Shown here piece by piece: positions 47,945 through 56,399 of a DNA stretch of 64,000 nucleotides (the first letter of the stretch is position 1; every line of letters begins with the position of its first letter). This stretch comes from an uncultured Schlesneria sp. (GTDB taxonomy: Bacteria > Planctomycetota > Planctomycetia > Planctomycetales > Planctomycetaceae): contig CAIULL010000070.1 in assembly GCA_903899985.1 (NCBI GenBank), positions 80,101 to 144,100 of the forward strand. The letters run 5' to 3'. Both the position numbers and the translations under genes were made by a program. The notes under the pieces were generated by a model, which made no database searches, was not told where the DNA came from, and was given only the letters and a program-made list of their open reading frames with translations.

Positions 47945-48340
47945 GTGCAAATTCATATCACGACCAGCGATGGCGTACCGATCTATCAGCAGGTCGTCAA
48001 TCAGATCAAGTTCCTGATCGCTTCGGGTCGGCTGATGACCGGTGATGAACTTCCTCCGATCCGGGTTCTGGCGGCACAGTTATTAATTAATCCTAACACC
48101 GTTGCTCGGGCTTATCGCGAACTGGAAACCGCAGGAATCGTTGAAAAGCGACGGACGGCGGGAACGTATGTTTCTGAACAGGGGTCGCCCTTAGCCCGGC
48201 GCGAACGCGTCAAAATCCTTGCGGAACGGATCGACACGCTGCTCGCTGAAGCGATTCACATGGGCGTCTCGATCGACGATGTCATGAAACTGGTTCAGCA
48301 ACGACATGAGGCAATCCAATCTGCTCGAAATGAGGAGTAA
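47945..48340 (+). CDS. GntR-family transcriptional regulator, YtrA type
   Basis: This 131-residue regulator has the short YtrA-subfamily layout. The winged helix-turn-helix comes first (GVPIYQQVVNQIKFLIASGRLMTGDELPPIRVLAAQLLINPNTVARAYRELETAGIVEKRRTAGTYV). A C-terminal helical dimerisation tail of only about 50 residues follows, without a large ligand-binding domain. Such regulators are usually autoregulated repressors of a linked ABC transporter, as here. The GTG at 47945 is chosen because GAGG lies seven bases before it and the family begins MQIxI; a TTG two codons earlier is possible. A perfect palindrome overlaps its promoter. The ABC ATPase gene starts four bases after its stop codon. Confidence 0.88.
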   Translation: MQIHITTSDGVPIYQQVVNQIKFLIASGRLMTGDELPPIRVLAAQLLINPNTVARAYRELETAGIVEKRRTAGTYVSEQGSPLARRERVKILAERIDTLLAEAIHMGVSIDDVMKLVQQRHEAIQSARNEE

Positions 48341-48344
48341 TCCT

Positions 48345-49244
48345 GTGCTCGATTCAATTTCATCGTCAACATCTCCGATCGTCGAAATTCGTGGATTAAC
48401 ACGCAAGTTCGGAGACAAAGTCGCTCTGAACGATCTCTCATTGGTGGTCCCCCGTGGGGGAGTATTCGGTTTGATCGGAGGGAATGGTGCGGGGAAGACG
48501 ACACTCATCAAACATATTCTCGGAATGCTAAAAGCGCAGCAGGGATCGGTTCACGTATTTGGTCTCGATCCCGTTCAGGACCCTGTCGGCACGCTCGGTC
48601 GGATTGGTTATCTTTCCGAAGAACGTGATCTGCCTGATTGGATGCGTGTCGGGGAACTCATTCGATACACTCAGGCGTTCTTTCCCAATTGGGACGAGTC
48701 GTACGCAGAAGAACTGCGCCAGTCGTTCGATCTGGATAAGAAAGCTCGAATCAAAACGTTGTCACGCGGACAGCGGGCACGGGCCGGACTTCTCGTGGCG
48801 CTCGCTCATCGCCCGGAATTGCTGGTTCTCGATGAACCTTCGTCAGGCCTCGATCCGGTTGTTCGACGTGACATTCTCTGTGCGATCATTCGCACGATCG
48901 CCGACGAAGGTCGAACAGTTTTATTCTCGTCACATCTTCTCGACGAAGTCGAACGTGTCGCGGATCGAGTCGCCATCATTCACCACGGCCAGATCATGCT
49001 CACGGCCTCGATGGAAGAAATCAAAGAACAACATCGTCGAGTGACACTCCGCTTTGAACAATCACTTGATCACCCGCCAGAACTTATCGGCTCAATCTCG
49101 TCTTCGGGGCATGGAAAGGAATGGACCTATGTTTGCAACACAGAAATGTCCCAATTGCGAAATGCGGCCGAAGCGATTGGAGCCACCGTCGTCGAAGAAG
49201 CCGCTTTAACCCTCGACGAAATCTTCATCTCCCACATTCTTTAA
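48345..49244 (+). CDS. ABC transporter ATP-binding protein of the GntR-linked operon
   Basis: This is a 299-residue ATPase: Walker A GGNGAGKTT (K51), Q-loop region YLSEERDLPDW, signature LSRGQRARAGLL, Walker B LLVLDEPSSGLDP and switch His in SSHLLDEV. The C-terminal 80 residues match the extension of drug- or antibiotic-type exporters (YtrB/BcrA-like). GTG at 48345 is preferred because GAGGAG lies seven bases before it; an ATG at 48330 and another at 48306 overlap the regulator gene. It presumably pairs with the membrane protein encoded downstream (gap 156 bp). Confidence 0.88.
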   Translation: MLDSISSSTSPIVEIRGLTRKFGDKVALNDLSLVVPRGGVFGLIGGNGAGKTTLIKHILGMLKAQQGSVHVFGLDPVQDPVGTLGRIGYLSEERDLPDWMRVGELIRYTQAFFPNWDESYAEELRQSFDLDKKARIKTLSRGQRARAGLLVALAHRPELLVLDEPSSGLDPVVRRDILCAIIRTIADEGRTVLFSSHLLDEVERVADRVAIIHHGQIMLTASMEEIKEQHRRVTLRFEQSLDHPPELIGSISSSGHGKEWTYVCNTEMSQLRNAAEAIGATVVEEAALTLDEIFISHIL

Positions 49245-49400
49245 TGCGCGTCGGAAGATGGGTTGAGAATAGGTAAATCGCTTTCGCGTTGGGGGATTTG
49301 CCGTGAGGAAAAGTGACTCGTTGAAAGTCGTTTTCTGGTTGATTGACTTTGGTGCTTCCGTACATGTTTTATCGAAATGTCATCATTGAGGAAGAATAGT

Positions 49401-50987
49401 ATGCGATCGATTCCGTTGGCGATGACATGGGAAATGCTGCAGCGAGGGCGGTGGTATTTGATCGCCTGTTTTCTCGGTGCTCAACTCATTATTTCGATTG
49501 TGTTTGGAGCTCTCGCTCGCGCTGGTGTTGACTTCGAAGATCCCAGCATGGTCGGCGTCGGTGCGTCCTTTTTATTGACGTACATGTTTCTATTTTCAGT
49601 CAGCGCCTTAGGTTATCAGGGGCCGCCGTCCCGCTTATACACCTATCCGATTCCGTCGTCGACAATTGTGTCCGTGCATCTGTTGGTTTCGATGGCATCC
49701 GTAGGACTCCAGCTATGGCTGACCATTTTCCTGATGAATACGTTTTTCAAGACGCACTGGCCCTTGTGGGGGCCTGTAATGTTTGCTGCCGCCACCGTTT
49801 GCTCAATTCAGGCGACCATTTGGCTCACCGAGAAATCCGCTTGGGCACCGTTGGCAATCGCTGTCGTCGCAGGCCTGTTAGGGTTCTGGTATCACTTTCG
49901 ATGTGGAGTTGGCGCTGGAGGCAGGTTTCCGACGGTTCTTTGGACATCGGTGAATCTGGTGGATTTTGGTGGTTTTCTTGCTGTCACAGCGGCCTCTTTT
50001 GTGGTCGGAAATTTTGCGATTTCTCGTAATCGCTGTGGTGAGCAATTGAAACCACTGGGAATTCATGCGTGGCTCTGTCGTGTCCTGGATTTTGATCCCG
50101 ATGAAAAGGCATTACCGTTCCGTTCGCCTGCAGAAGCACAACTTTGGTATGAGTGGCGTCTGAAGGGTTGGGGAATGCCAGCTACCGTTGTTTTTGGACT
50201 TTTTATTGGAATGACGATCTGGCTGATCTTCGTTCGCGACCCGAAACTGATTGGCACCGGGTTTCTCGTGCTTGGTGGATATCTTTCCGTGCCGGGTATG
50301 GTCTGCGCATTTATTATTGGAAACACAGGACGGCTCGATACTGATTTTGAGATGGGGCATTTTCTTGGTTCACGCCCGATGAAAAGCGCCGAAATGGCTC
50401 GAACAATTCTCAAAATGACCGCACAAAGTCTGCTGCTGGCTTTCTCGATCTGGACATTAGCGTTTCTGGTGACCGGAGCGATTTTGCTTGCGAGCGGATT
50501 AGCTCCAGCCGACATCATTCCGAAGGATGTCCCCTGGTGGTCTTTTCTTGCCGCGCCCCTTGGATGCTGGGCGGTGATCACTGTTCTGGCTTCGATTGGT
50601 CTGACCGGGCGGCCAATGCTATTCGCTCAAATCTGTTGTGCAGTTTTCGCTTTATATTTGGCAGGCGTCTGTTTGTCAGTCTTTTTCTTGCCCGAGAAAG
50701 TGCGCGAGCAATTATCTCTCGCGGTTACGTATATCATTCCCATGGCGATTTTAAGTGTTACCGTGTGGCTGTTCATCGCAGCACTGAGACGCCACTTGAT
50801 TGACTGGTCATCGGCGGTCGCTTGCGCCATCGTCTGGATCTCGCTCAGTTCATTAGTTGTGCTGATTGGGATGCAATATCCCAAGGGAAATCTGCTGGGC
50901 TACTTTGTCCTCGTGGGGATGGCCGCGCTGGTCGTGGCGCCCATTGCTGCCGCTCCGCTGGCAGTTTCGTGGAACCGAACTCGATGA
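49401..50987 (+). CDS. ABC-2-type permease of the GntR-linked operon
   Basis: This is a 528-residue membrane protein with about 12 hydrophobic segments, the expected partner of the ATPase upstream. The N-terminus (MTWEMLQRGRWYLIACFLGAQLIISIVFG) and a central soluble stretch (RVLDFDPDEKALPFRSPAEAQLWYEWRLKGW) resemble planctomycete ABC-2 permease-like proteins. Substrate unknown; YtrA-controlled systems elsewhere respond to cell-wall-active antibiotics, which is only an analogy here. ATG at 49401 is chosen because GAGGAAG lies seven bases before it; an ATG eight codons upstream lacks a site. The 156-bp gap before it shows no hairpin. Confidence 0.8.
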   Translation: MRSIPLAMTWEMLQRGRWYLIACFLGAQLIISIVFGALARAGVDFEDPSMVGVGASFLLTYMFLFSVSALGYQGPPSRLYTYPIPSSTIVSVHLLVSMASVGLQLWLTIFLMNTFFKTHWPLWGPVMFAAATVCSIQATIWLTEKSAWAPLAIAVVAGLLGFWYHFRCGVGAGGRFPTVLWTSVNLVDFGGFLAVTAASFVVGNFAISRNRCGEQLKPLGIHAWLCRVLDFDPDEKALPFRSPAEAQLWYEWRLKGWGMPATVVFGLFIGMTIWLIFVRDPKLIGTGFLVLGGYLSVPGMVCAFIIGNTGRLDTDFEMGHFLGSRPMKSAEMARTILKMTAQSLLLAFSIWTLAFLVTGAILLASGLAPADIIPKDVPWWSFLAAPLGCWAVITVLASIGLTGRPMLFAQICCAVFALYLAGVCLSVFFLPEKVREQLSLAVTYIIPMAILSVTVWLFIAALRRHLIDWSSAVACAIVWISLSSLVVLIGMQYPKGNLLGYFVLVGMAALVVAPIAAAPLAVSWNRTR

Positions 50988-51198
50988 AATTCTGCTTCAA
51001 CAGAAAAAAGCTGACGATACCGATTGCCATCCTTGCGATACGTGACATTTTGTCTTAAAAAGACCGTCGCGTGATCCGAATTCGCCTCTGCCACGTTCTT
51101 GCAAGTTGACCGTGCAATCGTGGTTGGTTTTCCCTTCGATTTTCATCGAAAACGACCCGTCTATTCCCTGCTGGTTGCCTCAATTAGAAAGGCCAGTC

Positions 51199-52110
51199 AT
51201 GTTCCGCAGATTTTGTTTTTCCGTAGTGGCACTCGTTCTGAGTTCCGCAATCGCTTCGGCTCAAGTCAAACTCGAACCGAAATATCCGGAAGAGGTCAAG
51301 TCGGTAGTTCATCGCGAAACCTCATCGAAACAGACGTTGACGTTAGCCGGGATGGATATCGACACAAAATCATCAACCTTCATTGTGGCGACGACTTCGA
51401 CTGGTAAGCGGGCCGCCGACGGGACTTTGAAGATTGAAGAAAAAATTGACACATTGCAGTCCGAGATTTCGACCCCTGGCGGTTTAATCCAGTTCGATTC
51501 GGCCAATCCAGACAAGAAAGCGGACAATGCGCTTCTGGAACCCATTCTGGATATTTTCCGATCTGTGTATCGCAACCCCGTAACTGTGGAACTCGACTCC
51601 AAAAACAAAATCACAGCTGTCAAATTGCCCGATGGCGAGTTCGAAAAGCTTTCCAGTGCCGCGAAAGATCAACTGAGCGCTGAAACCTTAAAAAAGAATA
51701 TCGAAAATGTCCTTCAATTCTTGCCCGACGAGCCGGTGAAAAAAGGGGATACCTGGGAGAGATCCTCGGAACAGAATCTCGGAGCTGGTCAGACGATGAG
51801 CTTTCGGACAAGGTACGAATATCAGGGGACCATCGAAAAAGAGGGCAAGTCGCTCGACAAAATAACGGGTAAAGCCTTCGATGTCAGTTTTGCCATCAAC
51901 GGAAACGCGATGCTTCAGGTTACGAAAAGTGATCTGAAGATTATCGAATCGGAAAGCACCATTCTGTTTGATCGCGAACGAGGCTCTGTGGTTTCAACCT
52001 CGTCAAAAGTGCAGATTGCAGGACCATTGACTCTTGTCGTCAATGCGATGGAATTCGCTGGAAAGGTCGATCTGACAATCGAAGAAAAATCGACCCGAGA
52101 GAAGAAGTAA
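51199..52110 (+). CDS. Exported DUF6263-like protein
   Basis: This 303-residue protein has a signal peptide (MFRRFCFSVVALVLSSAIASAQ). The mature part is rich in Lys, Thr and Ser, beta-strand-like and repetitive in pattern (PDEPVKKGDTWERSSEQNLG, LDKITGKAFDVSFAINGNAML, ILFDRERGSVVSTSSKVQIAGPLTL). This matches my recollection of DUF6263 proteins, a secreted family of unknown function. ATG at 51199 is chosen because the signal begins there; the longer frame upstream has no features. A strong hairpin follows 44 bp after the stop. Confidence 0.7.
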   Translation: MFRRFCFSVVALVLSSAIASAQVKLEPKYPEEVKSVVHRETSSKQTLTLAGMDIDTKSSTFIVATTSTGKRAADGTLKIEEKIDTLQSEISTPGGLIQFDSANPDKKADNALLEPILDIFRSVYRNPVTVELDSKNKITAVKLPDGEFEKLSSAAKDQLSAETLKKNIENVLQFLPDEPVKKGDTWERSSEQNLGAGQTMSFRTRYEYQGTIEKEGKSLDKITGKAFDVSFAINGNAMLQVTKSDLKIIESESTILFDRERGSVVSTSSKVQIAGPLTLVVNAMEFAGKVDLTIEEKSTREKK

Positions 52111-52153
52111 TCCATCTCAGTCCTTCGGATGCCTGGTCGTTGACAAGCGGACA

Positions 52154-52187
52154 TTCGTCGCTGCTTCAACAGGGAAGCAGCGACGAA
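52154..52187. repeat. Perfect 14-bp stem hairpin
   Basis: TTCGTCGCTGCTTC and GAAGCAGCGACGAA pair perfectly around AACAGG, 44 bp after the stop of the DUF6263-like gene. The gene is convergent with the histidine kinase. No T-tract is present, although the stem is long enough to affect the 3' end of either transcript. The rest of 52111-52412 is AT-rich near 52260-52320 and shows no gene. Confidence 0.55.
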
Positions 52188-52412
52188 CGCAGGTTCCCGT
52201 CCCTTAATTTTAATTGTCTCAAGTTGCCAAAGAGCGATTGCCATCCACGCGGCTGTGTGAATAATATAAATAAAGTTGTCGTTCGTCAATGTGTTGTTGT
52301 GATTATAATGTGTTTTGTGCGGAAAAGATTAAGTCGCTGCCGGGCGGACTGGCAATTTCCGTTTGGCGCGCATGAGCTGACCATTGAATTCAACGAATCA
52401 ACAATCGGCGGG

Positions 52413-53327
52413 CTATTTGGAAACCGCGAGGTGGCCGGGAAGTTCGACTTCAAAAATGCTGCCCGATGTGTCTGGTCGATCGTGAACGCTGATGCGGCCA
52501 TTGAGTTGCTTGACGAGCGTATGCACGATGTACAGCCCGAGGCCTGTTCCCTTCTGACGACGAGTTAATTCGCTTCCCGCTCGAAAAAACATCCGAAAAA
52601 TCCTCTTGCGCAATTCGTGAGGGACTCCAAGTCCATTATCGATGATGCGAATTACCACTCGGCCACGTTCACCCGTTCGCACGTGGACTTCCACTCGTGG
52701 TGGGTCGCCAGCGTATTTGATCGCGTTGTCGAGCAGGTTGCGGAATACTGTTTCAAGAACGAGTGGTCTGGCGAAAACCACGATCGGTTGAAAATCATAA
52801 ATAATCGTCTCGGCCTCATCTTTTTTATGGTGCGCACACGCTGCCGCTCCGCATTTTCGCAACAACGTTTCGAGCGATATGTCTTCCGGTTCGGACTGCT
52901 CGCCAATGGCGTCGATCCGGCCGACTTCCAGCAGTTGCGTAATCAGGTGGTCGAGCCGTTCGAGTTCCTCTTCCATGACGCGATAGAATTTTGTTCGCTG
53001 TTCATCGCTCAGCGCACGCATTTCAAGAGTTTCCAGGTAAAGTCGCAGCGACGCGATTGGCGACTTCAACTCATGGGTCACGCTGTCGATAAAATTCGCC
53101 TGCCGCTGGTTGAGTCGGACTTCTTTGATCATCAGGAACAGATAAAACGACAGTCCGAGCAGGATCAAACCGAAAACGGCAACGCCGATAATAATGGCGC
53201 TCCAGCCCGCTGAGCGGGCCAGAAGCGCAATCCAGAACACCATCAGTGTCAGGTTGAGCGTCATCAGGACAACGCTGAGTGTAATCGGAAGTCCGATCGT
53301 CATCCGGGAACGAAGGGCGTTGGACAC
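52413..53327 (-). CDS. Sensor histidine kinase
   Basis: This 304-residue kinase has two membrane helices (about 12-35 and 42-66) with almost nothing between them, so it has no sizeable periplasmic sensor domain and may sense within the membrane. HisKA follows with the phospho-acceptor H85 in SVTHELKSPIASL. The ATPase domain has an N box FRNLLDNAIKYA, G1 DNGLGVP, an F box and G2 GTGLGLYIVHTL. The start is put at GTG 53327 because AAGGTGA lies just upstream; an ATG at 53303 is the alternative. No response-regulator gene is adjacent, so it is an orphan within this window. It is transcribed away from a lipoprotein gene that ends in a terminator. Confidence 0.87.
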   Translation of the reverse strand: MSNALRSRMTIGLPITLSVVLMTLNLTLMVFWIALLARSAGWSAIIIGVAVFGLILLGLSFYLFLMIKEVRLNQRQANFIDSVTHELKSPIASLRLYLETLEMRALSDEQRTKFYRVMEEELERLDHLITQLLEVGRIDAIGEQSEPEDISLETLLRKCGAAACAHHKKDEAETIIYDFQPIVVFARPLVLETVFRNLLDNAIKYAGDPPRVEVHVRTGERGRVVIRIIDNGLGVPHELRKRIFRMFFRAGSELTRRQKGTGLGLYIVHTLVKQLNGRISVHDRPDTSGSIFEVELPGHLAVSK

Positions 53328-53468
53328 GGCGTCACCTTTGAAATCAATGGAGCGAACTAGGCGGATGACGCAGCATGTCAGGTTGGCGGCTGATGTCAAT
53401 CAATCGAGACTGCCGATTACAGAGCACCGTTCATTTGCCCCGCAAAACAGAGAGGACAGCCAACGAAA

Positions 53469-53499
53469 AAACCGCAGTCACGTGACATGACTGCGGTTT
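53469..53499 (-). terminator. Rho-independent terminator of the lipoprotein gene
   Basis: AAACCGCAGTCA and TGACTGCGGTTT form a perfect 12-bp stem with a seven-base loop; on the minus strand the stem is followed by a run of six T. It lies about 70 bp after the lipoprotein stop codon and before the histidine kinase, so it ends the lipoprotein transcript and separates the two genes. Confidence 0.85.
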
Positions 53500-53569
53500 C
53501 GGGAGGCTGCGGAAGTTTTCCCCATGTTTCCCGCCAGAGTGACAGGGGGTCCGCAGCCGGGACGTGGTC

Positions 53570-54151
53570 TCAATGTCCTGGTGGCAACAGCAATGGCATT
53601 TCGCCTGCGGACGTTTCAGCAGAAGAGGTCGACGGCGCTGAGAATGGTACGGCCTTCGAACTCAATTTCGGAAGATTCACGCTGGGTGTCGACCGTGATT
53701 GAACGACTTCGTCTTCAATTTCAACCCGCCGTGTTTTTGGTGCGGCTGGGACAGCACTCGCAACCGTTTTTGGAGCAGCACGCTCGGAAACGACTCCCGT
53801 CTGGCGGACTTCGTTATTCGAGCGGGTGAACGAAGGGAATTTCAGCCCCGCGTTGTTCAGATTCCATCGGGATTTTTTGGCGGATGGGGTGGGTGGTGCA
53901 GACGGTTCTGAGTAGCCGGGAGCTGGCAGTACCGACGGTGGATCGGGTTCTGGTGGCTGCCCCTGATCCGAATCCTGATCATCGTATGTCCGTGCGGATT
54001 TGTCGTACGAGCGGTAAAAAGGTAGACCACCTGCCGATCCCGGTACAGGAGCGGATGAATATACGGATGCGCTGCGACAGCCGACGACCAGCAGTAATCC
54101 GGAGATCACCGTCGCGGCACCCAAGCGTTGACAGGCTTGAATGGTAAGCAT
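53570..54151 (-). CDS. Pro/Ser-rich lipoprotein, hypothetical
   Basis: This is a 193-residue protein with a signal peptide ending in the lipobox LLVVGC (C25), so it is probably a membrane-anchored lipoprotein. The rest is low-complexity, rich in Pro, Ser, Ala and charged residues (DQGQPPEPDPPSVLPAP), and lacks recognisable domains. It is likely disordered. ATG at 54151 is used; a TTG lies two codons earlier. A good terminator follows on the same strand, so it is probably transcribed alone from the 422-bp divergent region upstream. Confidence 0.72.
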   Translation of the reverse strand: MLTIQACQRLGAATVISGLLLVVGCRSASVYSSAPVPGSAGGLPFYRSYDKSARTYDDQDSDQGQPPEPDPPSVLPAPGYSEPSAPPTPSAKKSRWNLNNAGLKFPSFTRSNNEVRQTGVVSERAAPKTVASAVPAAPKTRRVEIEDEVVQSRSTPSVNLPKLSSKAVPFSAPSTSSAETSAGEMPLLLPPGH

Positions 54152-54573
54152 GAGCAAAAACCTTCGAGCAAAGCGAAATTGTTCGGATCGATCCTCCGTG
54201 ACCGTGACGCAAGAATTAAAGCGACTGCGTTAACTAAAGGATCGGCTGAAATCGCCGAAGTCAAGCAGTTGGTTAGGTTCGAATCAGCAGAATTTGCCAG
54301 AGGAGGTCCGACAAGTCCGTCTGATACGAAACTTCCTTGTAGCGAAACATTTCCGTTCGATTGCAGGGAAACACTCGCCGGTTCGGGACTTGTCTGCGTA
54401 AAATGACTGGGAGGGCAAGTCTCCCGCCTCGCCGCTGAGTCGACACGAGTACCAACTCGGCAGTGAGGCGGTAGCCTTTCCCGAGCATTCGGACAATTTT
54501 ACGGCGCGCGACAACGCAGCATCGTCTTGTCGCGGACAGATGGACGGCATCACTGCTTTAAGGAGTTTGCATC
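54152..54573. other. Divergent intergenic region with an imperfect long inverted repeat
   Basis: Between the divergent lipoprotein and VOC/DUF1338-like genes, CCGCCTCGCCGCTGAGT and ACTCGGCAGTGAGGCGG (about 54431-54473) form a 17-bp arm pair with three mismatches. AAGGAG lies eight bases before the ATG at 54574. No gene is supported here. Confidence 0.45.
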
Positions 54574-55992
54574 ATGGCAACAGTTTCCCAATCTCGCACG
54601 GATGTGCTTGCCGCGCTGACCGCCCATACCTGGACACCACAGCCCGAACCTGCCAGGCTTGTCCATCGACTGTTGAATGAATGTCTTGAAAATTGCTCGT
54701 TTGCGGCAAAGCTTTCCCAAAGAATGCTCGATGAAACCGGGACGCGGATGCTCGATTGGATCGACCATTTTGGTCTGACGGTCAATGATCCGGCGGTTAC
54801 TCAGTTAGAAACCGTGGGATATTCCAAAGCTGATCCGAGACATGGCGATACCGTCTGGACGCACAAAGCGGGTTTGTTCCCCAGAGTGCGTCAGCTTAAA
54901 ACGGACCGACGCCAACTGGCAATCAAAGTCGATTCCGTGACCGACTTTTTGTTTGCCCATGGTTTGACCGACGTGAGTGTCGACGGCGAACCGTTCTCGC
55001 CACTTCGAGTCGCGAGTGTGGCACAGGGAAAAGGGACTGAGTTCCTGGTCGTTGAGCGGCATGGGTCTCTCGATTTTAGTTCAGGTGCGTTAACAACGTC
55101 TATGGTGAAATCAGGAACGTCTTTTCCCGTTGCCTTAATGTACCATTTCGAAAAGCTTCTGTTGCGTCGTCGCCACTTTGAAAATGATGCCGATGGGTTT
55201 GCACTGGCCAACCAGTTGATCGATGCGGCGATTGCGGATCTGGGGCGTGACCGGGCCTGTGACCTGTTTTTCACGGCGGAACGGCTCTATTGGCAAAGCC
55301 GAAACCGGGCTGGGCGGATTCAATATGAGCGGCAGGCGTCACTCGGATTGGGCTGGGCCAACCACGATCATCATACGTATCGATCCAGTCGCGAATCGTT
55401 CGTGTCGTTGAACGCGTTCCTTGAAAAACTCGGCTTTCAGTGCCGTGAACGGTTCTATGCGGGTCGCGAAGCGGGGTGGGGTGCACAAGTCATTGAACAT
55501 CCCGTAACGGGTGTCACGATTTTTGCCGATGTTGATATGTCGCCCGAGGAAGTGACTCAGGACTTTTCGCACGAACCGATGGTTCCGCGAGATCAACTGG
55601 GGACGGTTGGACTGTGGTGTGCTTTGCACGGCGAAGCCTTTTTACAGGCAGGACTTCACCATCTGGAATGCCAGTTCGACTTTGCGGCAACGCGCGATCA
55701 ACTGAAACTGGCGGGGATTGATACCATGCCCCCGTTCACGGATTTTTCCTATTTAAGGCAGGCTTTTACGCGGGGCGAGCATTGGTCGGTCGATCCGGCT
55801 CGCGTGGAACGTCTCCGTTCGGCCAGGCGCATCACGGACGAACAAGCGACCAAGTTTCTGACGCAGGGGGCTATCGGTTCACACCTGGAAATCCTGCAGC
55901 GGGACGACGGCTACAAAGGTTTCAATCAACACGGAATCAGTGAGATCATCTCGGCGACCGATCCTCGCAAAGCCGAAGCGGCGAGAGAGTAG
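54574..55992 (+). CDS. Uncharacterised protein with VOC/DUF1338-like features
   Basis: This is a 472-residue cytoplasmic protein. I do not recognise the family with certainty. The middle (about residues 262-330) has HDHHTYRSSRESFVSLNAFLEKLGF, then CRERFYAGREAGWGAQVI and HPVTGVTIFADVD. That order recalls the vicinal-oxygen-chelate fold of DUF1338 enzymes, some of which are Fe(II)-dependent 2-oxoadipate dioxygenase/decarboxylases. The His-rich HDHH is a candidate metal ligand. No signal or membrane segment is present. AAGGAG eight bases before the ATG supports the start. It stands alone, divergent from the lipoprotein gene and followed by two tandem GTTTAACC-type elements. Confidence 0.6.
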   Translation: MATVSQSRTDVLAALTAHTWTPQPEPARLVHRLLNECLENCSFAAKLSQRMLDETGTRMLDWIDHFGLTVNDPAVTQLETVGYSKADPRHGDTVWTHKAGLFPRVRQLKTDRRQLAIKVDSVTDFLFAHGLTDVSVDGEPFSPLRVASVAQGKGTEFLVVERHGSLDFSSGALTTSMVKSGTSFPVALMYHFEKLLLRRRHFENDADGFALANQLIDAAIADLGRDRACDLFFTAERLYWQSRNRAGRIQYERQASLGLGWANHDHHTYRSSRESFVSLNAFLEKLGFQCRERFYAGREAGWGAQVIEHPVTGVTIFADVDMSPEEVTQDFSHEPMVPRDQLGTVGLWCALHGEAFLQAGLHHLECQFDFAATRDQLKLAGIDTMPPFTDFSYLRQAFTRGEHWSVDPARVERLRSARRITDEQATKFLTQGAIGSHLEILQRDDGYKGFNQHGISEIISATDPRKAEAARE

Positions 55993-56059
55993 TCTTAGGA
56001 GCGTTGCAAGTTGATGTTCCGGGGCGAGTTGCAGCAGGACAGGCAACGTGTGAATCCTA

Positions 56060-56220
56060 GTTTAACCCGTAGCCAGCGGCGCAGGCGGATCGGCGTTCAG
56101 CCGATCTCTTCAAGCGTTGCCACAGTCCCGACTTTTCACAATACCTCAACGAGAAATGACACCCCGGCTGCCGACATTTCCGCCGTGCCGCTCCCGCTTC
56201 TCTGCGAGGCGCGGTTAAAC
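56060..56220. repeat. GTTTAACC-bounded element, copy B (161 bp)
   Basis: It starts GTTTAACCCGTAGCC and ends GAGGCGCGGTTAAAC. The left block (GGCGCAGGCGGATCGGC then GTTCAGCCGATCTCTTCAA) and the right block (CGCTTCTCTGCGAGGCGCGG) match copies A and C. It lies 67 bp after the VOC/DUF1338-like gene. Confidence 0.75.
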
Positions 56221-56225
56221 AATAA

Positions 56226-56376
56226 GTAGCCAGCGGCGCAGGCGGATCGGCTGTCAGTCGATCTCTTCAAGCGTTGCCACAGCCTATCACTTTGGATTGC
56301 TCCAACGAGAAATGACACCTGGGCCGACGGCAAGACTGCCGCGCCATTCCCGCTTCTCTTCGAGGCGCGGTTAAAC
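56226..56376. repeat. GTTTAACC-bounded element, copy C (151 bp)
   Basis: It follows copy B after five bases and starts GTAGCCAGCGGCGCAGGCGG, having lost the left GTTTAACCC; it ends GAGGCGCGGTTAAAC. The middle block AACGAGAAATGACACC is shared with copy B but not with copy A, so B and C are closer relatives and probably arose by tandem duplication. Confidence 0.72.
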
Positions 56377-56399
56377 TCGCACGCTCGGACCCCTTGTTT

